Assembly (NCBI RefSeq): GCF_003096195.1
Contig: NZ_CP023004.1
Location: 910,501 to 974,500, forward strand
DNA from: Ereboglobus luteus
GTDB lineage: Bacteria; Verrucomicrobiota; Verrucomicrobiia; Opitutales; Opitutaceae
Reading direction: 5' to 3'
DNA: 64,000 nt
Position 1 is the stretch's first letter. Each line of letters begins with the position of its first letter. The notes beneath the pieces were generated by a model, which saw only the letters and a list, made by a program, of their open reading frames with translations, had not been told where the DNA came from and ran no database searches. The position numbers and the translations under genes are program-made. Shown piece after piece: positions 52,509-60,649 of this stretch.

Positions 52509-53267
52509 ATGCCGCGCCGGAAATCCGAATCTCCCAATGACAGCGAAAACGCCGGATCGGCCGGCGCGACCGCGTTCATCCAGCACGTCCGCCTCGCCGG
52601 ACGCGCGCACGGGCTTGTCAAAAACCTGGGCGGCTTCAGCAAAAAGCACCACAGCGTGCCCGATTTCGCGAGCGCGGCGGCAGTGGCGTTTCTCGGCAAA
52701 CTTTGCGCGGACGAACTCGCCGTCGAAGCCGAGGCATTTTTCCAGAAGGCGCGCGCCGCGTTCGCCTACAAACGCAAGGATATCTCGCTCGATGTCTCCA
52801 GCCCCGCCGCCGTGCTCACCTCGCGCCACTTCACGCTCGAATGGAACTACGCGCTCAACGAAGACGACCCCGCCGAGTGGACGCTCACGCGCACACTGCA
52901 CACGCTCGATTTCTCGCACGAAAACGCCGAACCCGCGTTCGAGGAATTGTTCGCGGGCATGTTCGACTCAATCGTGTTTGCGCTGACCAAGGGCGCGCGC
53001 GTCGAGGACGTGATCGACGCCGTGGAATCATTCGACACCGGGGAGGACTGGACAAATCCCGCGCCGCTCACCGTGACGTATCCGTCGGACTGCGCCACGT
53101 GCACCCTGCGCGTCGACGGAGTGCCCGCGGAGGTTGTTTTTAGCGGAGGCGAGTTGTCGATGGTGTTTCCACGCGCCGGATCGCCGCGCGAGTTAATCGA
53201 GGCGTTCGCCGCGGCTCGCCATGCGTTCGCCCTCACCCGCCACCCGGCGCTGATGGCGCTCCTGTAA
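52509..53267 (+). CDS. Protein of unknown function, no signal peptide
   Basis: The 252 residues run from the ATG at 52509, with a GTG six codons upstream as an alternative. It is soluble. It has an N-terminal helical part (AFIQHVRLAGRAHGLVKNLG) and a longer part with acidic, beta-rich character (SSPAAVLTSRHFTLEWNYAL) followed by LFAGMFDSIVFALTKG. I do not recognise a family. It stands between the aminotransferase and the aminomutase on the same strand, with 115 and 74 bp gaps. Confidence 0.65.
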   Translation: MPRRKSESPNDSENAGSAGATAFIQHVRLAGRAHGLVKNLGGFSKKHHSVPDFASAAAVAFLGKLCADELAVEAEAFFQKARAAFAYKRKDISLDVSSPAAVLTSRHFTLEWNYALNEDDPAEWTLTRTLHTLDFSHENAEPAFEELFAGMFDSIVFALTKGARVEDVIDAVESFDTGEDWTNPAPLTVTYPSDCATCTLRVDGVPAEVVFSGGELSMVFPRAGSPRELIEAFAAARHAFALTRHPALMALL

Positions 53268-53293
53268 AACAATTGTCCATGAATCACCATCCG

Positions 53294-53321
53294 TTGACAT
53301 AAGCGGCGAAAAACCTAGCCT
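53294..53321 (+). promoter_or_regulatory. Possible promoter for the aminomutase gene
   Basis: TTGACA at 53294-53299 is followed after 16 bp by TAGCCT at 53316-53321, 20 bp before the start codon. The -35 box is perfect and the -10 box poor. Confidence 0.3.
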
Positions 53322-53341
53322 ACATTTTTCTCTAAAACATC

Positions 53342-54514
53342 ATGGCCTACACTGAAGATCGCGCAGCCTGGTTTGAAGGGCAAGGACTCTGGCAGCACGT
53401 CCCGGCGTCCGATTGGAACGACTGGGTCTGGCAGCTCAAGAACCGCATCACCACGCTCGACGAGCTTGAGAAATACATGGTGCTCACGCAGGACGAGCGA
53501 CGGGGCATCGCCTTCGCGGGGCACAAGCTCTCCCTCGCAATCACGCCCCACTTTTTTAATCTCATCGACCGAAACAACCCCAACTGCCCCGTCCGCCTCC
53601 AAGTTATTCCGCGCGAGGGAGAGTCAATCATCAGCCGCGAGGAAATGCTCGACTCGCTCGGCGAGGACGAGCACTCGCCCGTGCCCGGCCTCGTGCACCG
53701 CTATCCGGATCGCGTGCTGTTTCTTGTCACGGATCGCTGCGCCTCGTATTGCCGCTATTGCACGCGCAGCCGCCTCGTGAGCAACGCGCAGGATTACAAT
53801 TTTCATCCCGAATACGAGCAGGGCCTGCGCTACATCGAGTCGCACCCCGAGGTGCGCGACGTGCTTCTCTCCGGCGGCGACCCGCTCCTCCTTTCCGACA
53901 AAAAACTGGAGCATCTGCTCAGCCGCCTTCGCGCGATCAAGCACGTCGAGTTCATCCGCATCGGCTCGCGCATCCCGGTGTTTCTTCCACAGCGCATCAC
54001 GCCCGCGCTCTGCGATATTTTCAAAAAATACGGCCCAATCTGGATGAGCATTCACGTGAACCATCCCAAGGAATGCACCGCCGACCTCCGCGCCGCGTGC
54101 GAACGCCTCAGCTTTGCGGGTGTCCCGCTCGGCAACCAAAGCGTGCTGCTGCGCGGCGTGAACGACGATGCCGGGACGATGAAAACGCTTGTTCACCGCC
54201 TGCTCCAAATGCGCGTGCGCCCGTATTACCTGTATCAAATGGACCTCATCACGGGCGGCTCGCACTTCAAGGTCGACGTGCGCAAGGGTCTCGAAATCAT
54301 CCACGCCCTCCGCGGCCACACGACCGGCTACGCCATCCCCCAATACGTAATTGATGCGCCCGGCGGCGGCGGCAAAGTCCCGATCAACCCCGACTACATC
54401 GAAAAAATCACCGACGAGGAAGTCGTTTTCAAAAACTACGAAGGCCAAACCTACCGCTATCCGCTGACGAACACACCAGTGACGCGAACGATCAAATCTG
54501 CATCTACAACATAA
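53342..54514 (+). CDS. kamA: Lysine 2,3-aminomutase-like radical SAM enzyme
   Basis: This 390-residue enzyme of the KamA family interconverts L-alpha-lysine and L-beta-lysine with a 4Fe-4S cluster, SAM and PLP. The cluster motif is CASYCRYC at about 131-138. The N-terminus has WVWQLKNRITTLDELEKYM. Later come LSGGDPLLLSDKKLEHLL, IRIGSRIPVFLPQRIT and IDAPGGGGKVPINPDYI with the PLP lysine region. At 390 residues it is closer to KamA (about 416) than to EpmB (about 340), and no epmA or efp gene is adjacent. Beta-lysine could serve in osmolyte or lysine metabolism; the substrate is inferred. Confidence 0.88.
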   Translation: MAYTEDRAAWFEGQGLWQHVPASDWNDWVWQLKNRITTLDELEKYMVLTQDERRGIAFAGHKLSLAITPHFFNLIDRNNPNCPVRLQVIPREGESIISREEMLDSLGEDEHSPVPGLVHRYPDRVLFLVTDRCASYCRYCTRSRLVSNAQDYNFHPEYEQGLRYIESHPEVRDVLLSGGDPLLLSDKKLEHLLSRLRAIKHVEFIRIGSRIPVFLPQRITPALCDIFKKYGPIWMSIHVNHPKECTADLRAACERLSFAGVPLGNQSVLLRGVNDDAGTMKTLVHRLLQMRVRPYYLYQMDLITGGSHFKVDVRKGLEIIHALRGHTTGYAIPQYVIDAPGGGGKVPINPDYIEKITDEEVVFKNYEGQTYRYPLTNTPVTRTIKSASTT

Positions 54515-54578
54515 AGATGCCATACCTCATTCACTGGAACAAAGGTCGCCATGCCCCGCTAAACGCGTTCAACTAAAA

Positions 54579-55232
54579 ATGGGAGACCTCATGACAGGCA
54601 TCTGGGTGACAACCGCCCTTATTGCAATTATCGGATTCATTCCATATGGGACTTGGATCGTTTACACAGCCGTAAAAAAACGCTGGAAGAAACTTGGAAT
54701 TCAGGTTGCGGCTCCCTTAATCATATATTTGATGCTAATCAGCATAAGTCCGCCTGTAAACAAGTTAGGATATAAGCAATACCTCAAAGGTTTGTATGGC
54801 ACTAACGTGAATTTTGAGCCGCCGATTTTCGAATATAATTCTGAACGCGCGTTCAATGGAGATGGATACTCGATTTCAGTTTATGAACTACCGCGATCCA
54901 TCAGAGCGCGCTTTGAATCAGCTGATGAGAAACTTTTCACAGAGCATCCAAAACGCCCAAGTTATCGCAACCATTGGAAAGTGGAGCATTGGAGAGAGGG
55001 TCCATTTGAAGAAGAATTCAAACATTATTTAAATTTTGCGCTTAGTGCTTACGGCGAATCCGATGGCTCAGAATTGTTAAAACAATTTGATGCCATTCGT
55101 CAGGCAGTGATGCGCAAAGGGACGTATTATGCTTTTTTTTACTACGCCCACGGAGAACACCCCGGCGATATTGATTTATTTATAATAGATATAACAAACA
55201 ATCGACTTTATTCAATCAACCATAACACATAA
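54579..55232 (+). CDS. AT-rich gene for a small membrane-anchored protein
   Basis: This 217-residue protein has two N-terminal membrane segments (about residues 6-28 and 40-57) and a soluble C-terminal domain with SISVYELPRSIRARFESADEKL and YYAFFYYAHGEHPGDIDLFIIDI. I do not recognise a family. The DNA of this gene and the following 250 bp is clearly more AT-rich than the neighbours, which suggests recent acquisition. It lies between the aminomutase and a flavoprotein. Confidence 0.65.
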   Translation: MGDLMTGIWVTTALIAIIGFIPYGTWIVYTAVKKRWKKLGIQVAAPLIIYLMLISISPPVNKLGYKQYLKGLYGTNVNFEPPIFEYNSERAFNGDGYSISVYELPRSIRARFESADEKLFTEHPKRPSYRNHWKVEHWREGPFEEEFKHYLNFALSAYGESDGSELLKQFDAIRQAVMRKGTYYAFFYYAHGEHPGDIDLFIIDITNNRLYSINHNT

Positions 55233-55478
55233 ACGAAATCAAGGGCTCCGCACAAAACGGAAACGATTTATTGACCCTCAAAGCCGTGTTACTTCCTAGG
55301 AAAAACGTCAGCACCATATAGACGAACAATTTTCAAAATCTCAAAAACCTCGCAAGAAATTGCATGATGGTCGTAGAAAACATCACAAGCGGCCCGTCCG
55401 CTAACGGGTTTGCGATTATTCTAATCGTTAAAAAACACTGACAATGCACCATGTCCTGAAACAATCCCACACCTCGAC
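55233..55478. other. AT-rich intergenic region after the membrane protein
   Basis: This is continuous in composition with the preceding gene. On the minus strand a frame is open for about 43 codons and ends at 55289 (ending IVRLYGADVFPRK), but it has no start codon, so it may be a gene relic. No terminator is seen. Confidence 0.35.
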
Positions 55479-56741
55479 ATGGCTTCGGAAACACCACAAC
55501 GCATTGTAATCGCAGGCGGCGGCGCGGCCGGCTACTTTGCCGCGATCACCTGCGCGGAGGCGTGCGCGCGGAACAACACGGACGTCGAAATCACCCTTCT
55601 CGAGGCCGCCCCGCAACCGCTCGCCAAGGTTCGCATTTCCGGCGGCGGCCGCTGCAACGTCACCCGCGCCTGCTTTGATACGCGCGAACTCGTCAAGGGC
55701 TACCCGCGCGGCGGCCGCGAACTTCTCGGCGCGTTTCACCGCTGGCAGCCGCGCGACACAATCGAGTGGTTTGAATCACGCGGAGTTCCGCTCATCACGC
55801 AGCCCGACTTGCGCATGTTTCCCGCGGCCGACACCTCGCAAGCCATTATCGACTGCCTGCAACACGCCGCCGCACGCACAGGGGTAAAAGTGCGAACCAA
55901 ATGCGGCCTGACAAACGCCGTCGCTTCCGCCGCGCCGCGCTCATTCAATCTCGCCCTCTCCACAGGCGAAACCCTCCCCTGCGACCGCCTCCTCATCGCC
56001 ACTGGAGGAGGAGCCAAATCCGGCGCCACGCTCGCCATCGCCGAAAAACTCGGCCACACCATCGAGGCGCCCGTCCCCTCGCTTTTCACATTCAATATCG
56101 ACGATCCGCGACTGCGCGATCTCGCCGGCTTTGCCGTTCCCTGCGCCGCCACCGCAATCCCCGACTCGACGCCAAAGCTCCGCGAAACCGGCCCCATGAT
56201 AATCACTCATTGGGGGCTCAGCGGCCCCGCCATCCTGAAAATCTCAGCATGGGGCGCGCGCGAACTCCACGCGCGCAATTATCATTTTCCGCTCACGGTT
56301 AACTGGCTCGGCCCCATCACCACGGAGCAGGCGCGCGCCACGCTTGCCGCGACGCGCGCCTCGCACGCGCGCCGGCAAATCACCACGAGCAACCCCTTCG
56401 CGCTCTCCTCGCGCCTGTGGGAGCGGCTCGCCGCCGCGGCAAACATCCCCGCCGCGACGACCTGGGCCAACCTCTCCAAAACACAACTCGCCGCCCTTGC
56501 CGCGCAATGCACCGCGTGCGAATTCACCGTTACGGGCAAAAGCACCAACAAGGACGAATTTGTGACCTGCGGCGGTGTGCGCCTCGGCGAGGTCGATTTC
56601 AAAACCATGCAAAGCCGCGTTTGCCCCGGGCTTTATTTTGCCGGCGAAGTGCTCGACATTGACGGCATCACCGGCGGTTACAATTTCCAAGCCGCCTGGA
56701 CAACCGGCCGCCTTGCCGGGCTTGCGATGGCGGAAAACTAA
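55479..56741 (+). CDS. HI0933/YhiN-family FAD flavoprotein
   Basis: This 420-residue flavoprotein begins with the dinucleotide-binding IVIAGGGAAGYFAAITCAEA, followed by the family hallmark ISGGGRCNVTRACF, the insertion KGYPRGGRELLGAFHRW, and the closing EVLDIDGITGGYNFQAAWTTG. HI0933-type proteins are NAD(P)/FAD-dependent oxidoreductases of uncertain substrate. It is complete and stands alone, followed by the GGTAGGGCGGTTTCG hairpin. Confidence 0.9.
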   Translation: MASETPQRIVIAGGGAAGYFAAITCAEACARNNTDVEITLLEAAPQPLAKVRISGGGRCNVTRACFDTRELVKGYPRGGRELLGAFHRWQPRDTIEWFESRGVPLITQPDLRMFPAADTSQAIIDCLQHAAARTGVKVRTKCGLTNAVASAAPRSFNLALSTGETLPCDRLLIATGGGAKSGATLAIAEKLGHTIEAPVPSLFTFNIDDPRLRDLAGFAVPCAATAIPDSTPKLRETGPMIITHWGLSGPAILKISAWGARELHARNYHFPLTVNWLGPITTEQARATLAATRASHARRQITTSNPFALSSRLWERLAAAANIPAATTWANLSKTQLAALAAQCTACEFTVTGKSTNKDEFVTCGGVRLGEVDFKTMQSRVCPGLYFAGEVLDIDGITGGYNFQAAWTTGRLAGLAMAEN

Positions 56742-56771
56742 AAATCATCATCCGGAAACGCCGCGGATTTT

Positions 56772-56803
56772 GGTAGGGCGGTTTCGCCGAAACCGCCGCG
56801 TTT
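56772..56803. repeat. GGTAGGGCGG hairpin element
   Basis: The stem GGCGGTTTC/GAAACCGCC is preceded by GGTAG and has no T-run, so it looks like a dispersed palindromic repeat rather than a terminator. Confidence 0.5.
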
Positions 56804-56965
56804 GGCACTCAAACCCCCGACGCCCAACAAGGATGCCGTTTCATTTAAAATGCCCCTGTTTGAAAACATAAGACATTGGCATCACCTGCATGCGTCTGCG
56901 GCATCCATGGATTTTCTTCCTTTTTCACATCACCCTTTCGCCTTCGCGCGCCATCTTTTACTTCC

Positions 56966-56998
56966 TAATTTTCAATTCTTAATTTCTAATTTTTTCTT
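56966..56998. repeat. TAATT-rich tract before the HAD gene
   Basis: A run of CTAATTTT, CAATTCTTAATT and TCTAATTTT lies directly before the start codon at 57001. A similar run lies at 57,866-57,899 before the next gene. Confidence 0.5.
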
Positions 56999-57000
56999 CC

Positions 57001-57792
57001 ATGATCAAACTCGTAGTCACCGACATCGACGGCACGCTCGTTGATGACAACAAAAACTTGAGCCCGGATTTTTGGGAAACTATCGACCAAATCTCCCAAA
57101 AAGGCATCATCTTCGCCGTCGCAAGCGGACGCCAGTATTACACGCTTGCCGCGCAATTCGAACGCATGAAAGACCGGATGCTGTTTATCGCCGAGAACGG
57201 CGCCTATGCCTCGTATGAAAACCGGGAGATCCTCACCGTCGCGCTCGAACCCGCCGTCGTGCACAATTTCATAAAAATCGGCCGCGCCATCGCCGACACC
57301 TACCCGGTTCTTTGCGGGAAAAATTCGACCTATGTCGAAAACGACAACGAGTATTTCCTGTCCGTGGTGAATCATTATTGCGCAAGGCTGCAACGCGTGG
57401 ACGACCTCACCCAAGTCGGGGACACGCTGCTGAAATTCAGCATGTTCGACCTCGTCGATTCCGAGACGCACGCATACCCCCACTTCAAACAATTCGAGCG
57501 CGACTACAAAGTCGCGCCCGCCGGAAAGCGCTGGCTCGACATGACCGCGCCCGACGCCAACAAGGGCGCCGCCCTCAGGCACGCCCAGCGGCAACTCGGC
57601 ATCTCGCCCGACGAAACCCTCGTCTTCGGCGACTACCTCAACGACCTCGAAATGATGCGCGAGGCCAAATACAGCTACGCCATGAAAAACGCCCACCCCG
57701 AAATAATAAAGGCGGCGAATTTCGTCACCGACCGCGACAACAACAACCACGGCGTCGTTGATATGATTCGGAAACTCTGCCTGAACGCATGA
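57001..57792 (+). CDS. Cof-type HAD-IIB phosphatase
   Basis: This 263-residue phosphatase has the catalytic VTDIDGTLVDD (D8 and D10) at the N-terminus, a C2-type cap in the middle, and the late motifs NKGAALRHAQRQLGI and VFGDYLNDLEMMREA. HAD-IIB enzymes dephosphorylate sugar phosphates, nucleotides or flavin precursors. The substrate is not predictable. The start lies right after a TAATT-rich tract and has no clear ribosome-binding site. Confidence 0.92.
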   Translation: MIKLVVTDIDGTLVDDNKNLSPDFWETIDQISQKGIIFAVASGRQYYTLAAQFERMKDRMLFIAENGAYASYENREILTVALEPAVVHNFIKIGRAIADTYPVLCGKNSTYVENDNEYFLSVVNHYCARLQRVDDLTQVGDTLLKFSMFDLVDSETHAYPHFKQFERDYKVAPAGKRWLDMTAPDANKGAALRHAQRQLGISPDETLVFGDYLNDLEMMREAKYSYAMKNAHPEIIKAANFVTDRDNNNHGVVDMIRKLCLNA

Positions 57793-57865
57793 CCCGCCGG
57801 GCCTCGTCACCCACGATGTGTTATTATGCGACTCATCGGTCGCAATGTCTTGAGTCCAGTTATTA

Positions 57866-57899
57866 CTTTTTAATTCTTACCTTCTAATTCCTAATTTTC
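57866..57899. repeat. TAATT-rich tract before the pseudouridine synthase gene
   Basis: TTTTTAATTCTTACC, TTCTAATTCC and TAATTTT form a run like that at 56,966-56,998. The downstream gene starts at 57905. Confidence 0.5.
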
Positions 57900-57904
57900 G
57901 CACC

Positions 57905-58699
57905 GTGCCGCTGCCTCCCATCATTTACGAAGACGACGCGCTGATCGCTTTTGACAAGCCATCAGGCCTGCTCATCGCGCCTGATCGCTGGGACAAGACG
58001 CGCGAAAATTTGATGGGACTCGTTCATGATAAATTTGGCCACACTGTCGCGAATGTCCACCGGCTCGACGCCGACACGAGCGGCATCGTGCTTTGCACAA
58101 AAACAAAACCCGCGCTCGATTTTGTGAGCGGACAGTTTCAGTCCAAAACCGTTCGCAAAAAATACCTCGCGCTCACCGTCCTTTTGCCGCCCGAACGCGC
58201 GATGAAGTTCCCCTCGCCCATCGTGCCGCGCACCACCGGAGGGATCCTGCCGGAAAACTTCACCGTCGAAACCGGCCTCGACCATGACAATTCGAACCCG
58301 GGTCGCATGCGCGTGTTTCGCAAGCGCGGCGGCAAACCCAGCCTCACCGAGTTCACCGCGCTGGAGCATTTCGGGCGTTATGTGCTTTACGAGTGCCGCC
58401 CCATCACAGGCCGCACGCATCAAATCCGCGTGCATCTCGCAGCCGCCGGCGCGCCCTGCCTGAACGACCCTTTTTATGGCGACACCACGGAGCTGCTTCT
58501 TCTCTCAAACTTGAAGCGCGGCTACAAAGGTCGCGCCGATGAAAAACCCCTCATCGCGCGCCTCGCCCTGCACGCAAGCGAACTCACGATCACGCACCCG
58601 CTCACCCGCGAGCCGGTTACGATTCATTGCGAAACCCCCAACGACTTCAAAGTCGCGCTCAAATATCTGCGCAAATTTCCAGGACGCGAAAAACACTGA
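57905..58699 (+). CDS. RluA-family pseudouridine synthase
   Basis: This is a 264-residue enzyme with a GTG start at 57905. The catalytic motif HRLDADTSG has the nucleophile D55. Further motifs are FDKPSGLLI, GRTHQIRVHLAAAG and IARLALHASELTITHP. It has no S4 domain and resembles TruC/RluA enzymes that modify tRNA or rRNA uridines. Its exact target is not predictable. It overlaps no neighbour; the metallopeptidase starts 18 bp later and is probably co-transcribed. Confidence 0.92.
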   Translation: MPLPPIIYEDDALIAFDKPSGLLIAPDRWDKTRENLMGLVHDKFGHTVANVHRLDADTSGIVLCTKTKPALDFVSGQFQSKTVRKKYLALTVLLPPERAMKFPSPIVPRTTGGILPENFTVETGLDHDNSNPGRMRVFRKRGGKPSLTEFTALEHFGRYVLYECRPITGRTHQIRVHLAAAGAPCLNDPFYGDTTELLLLSNLKRGYKGRADEKPLIARLALHASELTITHPLTREPVTIHCETPNDFKVALKYLRKFPGREKH

Positions 58700-58717
58700 C
58701 GCACACCGCACCCGAAG

Positions 58718-59518
58718 ATGCCTCCTGAAATTCAACTCGATTTGTTCGGCCTGTTCACACCCGCGTCCGGTGTGCACAAATCGCCGCCCGACGGACCAGC
58801 GCCCTCTTCTTTTGGTGACACGGACGTGTCGTCCGAAATCGTCTATGTGCGCAGCCCTCGCGCGCGCCATTACCGGCTCACGCTCAGGCGCGACGGCTCC
58901 GCGGTTGTCACGATTCCATCGCGCGGCAGCGAACGCGAAGCGCGGCGTTTCGCGGCAGACCACGCGGACTGGCTTGCCCGCGCCCGGGCGCGCCAGGAGA
59001 AGAAGCCCCGCGCGGCAACAACCTGGGGCGTCGGCACGCGAATTCTCTGGCGCGGCGAAATGACCGCCATTCGCGTCGCCCCCGGATCCGCCGCCGAGCG
59101 CCCCGCCGTCGCGCTTGACGCAAACAATTCAGGCGCACCCGACACCTTTCGCGTTGCAAGCCTCACGTCCGACCTGCGCCCCACGCTTGAGGCTCATTTT
59201 TTGCGCATTGCCAAAGTGGAGCTCCCCGCGCGCACATGGGAGCTCGCCGCCGAGACGCGCGTGCCCGTCACCCGGGTCACCGTGCGCAATCAACGCACCC
59301 GTTGGGGTTCGTGCACGGCCGACGGCATTATCTCGCTCAACTGGCGTCTCGTGCAGGCCCCGATTTTTGTGCGCGACTATATTATTTACCACGAACTCAT
59401 GCACCTGCGCGAAATGAACCACTCCGCGCGCTTCTGGGCGCGGGTCGCCGAGGTCTGCCCGTGGTGGCAGGACGCCGAGCGCTGGATCAAACAAAACGGC
59501 GGCCTGCTCGGACTGTAA
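58718..59518 (+). CDS. YgjP/WLM-type metallopeptidase-like protein
   Basis: This 266-residue protein has a C-terminal zinc-metallohydrolase domain: VRNQRTRWGSCTADGIISLNWRL, then the zinc site HELMH at about 225-229 and the following MNHSARFW with a third histidine. The N-terminal half is variable and partly disordered. Family members (YgjP, formerly DUF45) have been proposed as peptidases or nucleotide phosphohydrolases; the substrate is not settled. It follows the pseudouridine synthase by 18 bp. Confidence 0.88.
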   Translation: MPPEIQLDLFGLFTPASGVHKSPPDGPAPSSFGDTDVSSEIVYVRSPRARHYRLTLRRDGSAVVTIPSRGSEREARRFAADHADWLARARARQEKKPRAATTWGVGTRILWRGEMTAIRVAPGSAAERPAVALDANNSGAPDTFRVASLTSDLRPTLEAHFLRIAKVELPARTWELAAETRVPVTRVTVRNQRTRWGSCTADGIISLNWRLVQAPIFVRDYIIYHELMHLREMNHSARFWARVAEVCPWWQDAERWIKQNGGLLGL

Positions 59519-59714
59519 GACAATATTGTCAAAACACGCCCCGGCGGCGGCGGCGACGCTGCGCTTGTGCCTTGTCCTGAACAAGCTGCTTGAATCCCCC
59601 AAACCGCAAAACCCGCGCAGTTCGCGCCAAAATGCACGCAGCGGCACTAGGCAATCTGTATTACTTTATGCGACACTGGGCTCTAGTTTTTCCTGAAACA
59701 ACTTTCTTAACTTT

Positions 59715-60494
59715 ATGAAAACATACCTGTATTTCACGCTCGCCCCGGAATCCCTCGTTGCATCGCATCTGCCCCCCGCCGAATTCGGCAACTACATCGC
59801 CGTCGGACCGAATCGCAATTCCAGCGGACAGGCACAGTTTTTCGAAATCGATCCCGAATGGCGCACCGACGCGCTCCCCATGCAGGACATCGCCAAGCGA
59901 TGCGTCCCCCACCCCGACGGCGCCCCGCGCAAGTCAACTTACCTCGCCATCTATCGTGTCCTTGAGCACATTCCCTTTGGCGCCATCGGCGACCTGCACC
60001 TCGCCACGGCAAGCGGCATGGTGCTTTCGCTGAAAGCGAAAAACGATATTCCCCCAGAAACCGAGGACCGTTTTCATCTTTACCAGGAATATTGCCCCGC
60101 GCAGCCCCGCGTTGTCAGCATTTACGGACCGGCGCGTTTCGGCGCGCACCTCACCGACCCCGCGCAGCCCGTCAGTGTGCCCAAGCTCATTTTTGCGGAA
60201 CTCAAACTTGGCAACCTCGCCAAGAACCCCGAGGCCACCGGCCTTGGCAACCTGCCTTATCCGAACATTGACCACCTGCGCGACTGCCTGCGCGAGTTTA
60301 CCTTCAAGCCGGCAAAACCCACCAAGGTTTTCATTCGCAATGTCAGCGATGCCGTCCTCTACCGCACCATTCGCAACGGCTACTACGTGGGCCAGCAAAA
60401 CGACATCAAGCATTACCCGCTTCCCGCGATCGACGAGCTCGAAACCACCCACCTCGACTGGTGGCGTTCGGCGCAAAATGTCTTCGGCGGCTGA
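59715..60494 (+). CDS. Protein of unknown function
   Basis: This is a 259-residue soluble protein without a signal peptide or membrane segments. It starts MKTYLYFTLAPESLV and ends WWRSAQNVFGG, and shows FFEIDPEWRTDALPMQDIAKRC and FGAHLTDPAQPVSVPKLIFAELKLG. I do not recognise a family. It lies alone, 156 bp before the pyrophosphatase gene. Confidence 0.7.
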   Translation: MKTYLYFTLAPESLVASHLPPAEFGNYIAVGPNRNSSGQAQFFEIDPEWRTDALPMQDIAKRCVPHPDGAPRKSTYLAIYRVLEHIPFGAIGDLHLATASGMVLSLKAKNDIPPETEDRFHLYQEYCPAQPRVVSIYGPARFGAHLTDPAQPVSVPKLIFAELKLGNLAKNPEATGLGNLPYPNIDHLRDCLREFTFKPAKPTKVFIRNVSDAVLYRTIRNGYYVGQQNDIKHYPLPAIDELETTHLDWWRSAQNVFGG

Positions 60495-60649
60495 TTTCAG
60501 AACACACCCATAATGAGCGCATGACAACCATGTGCACCGCCCACGCGGACACGTGCATGCGCAAAAACCAAACCCTCACGCCATAGCTATATCCTCATTT
60601 AAAGATCAACAACTTCCGCAAGCCGCACTCCATTTTTTCTTAAACAACA

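Noticed and set aside
54517-54576. A 19-codon frame (MPYLIHWNKGRHAPLNAFN) before the AT-rich gene
   Set aside because: It is too short and has no evidence beyond an ATG.
58280-58310. TTCGAACCC, resembling a tRNA T-loop
   Set aside because: It lies inside the pseudouridine synthase gene, and no tRNA arms flank it.
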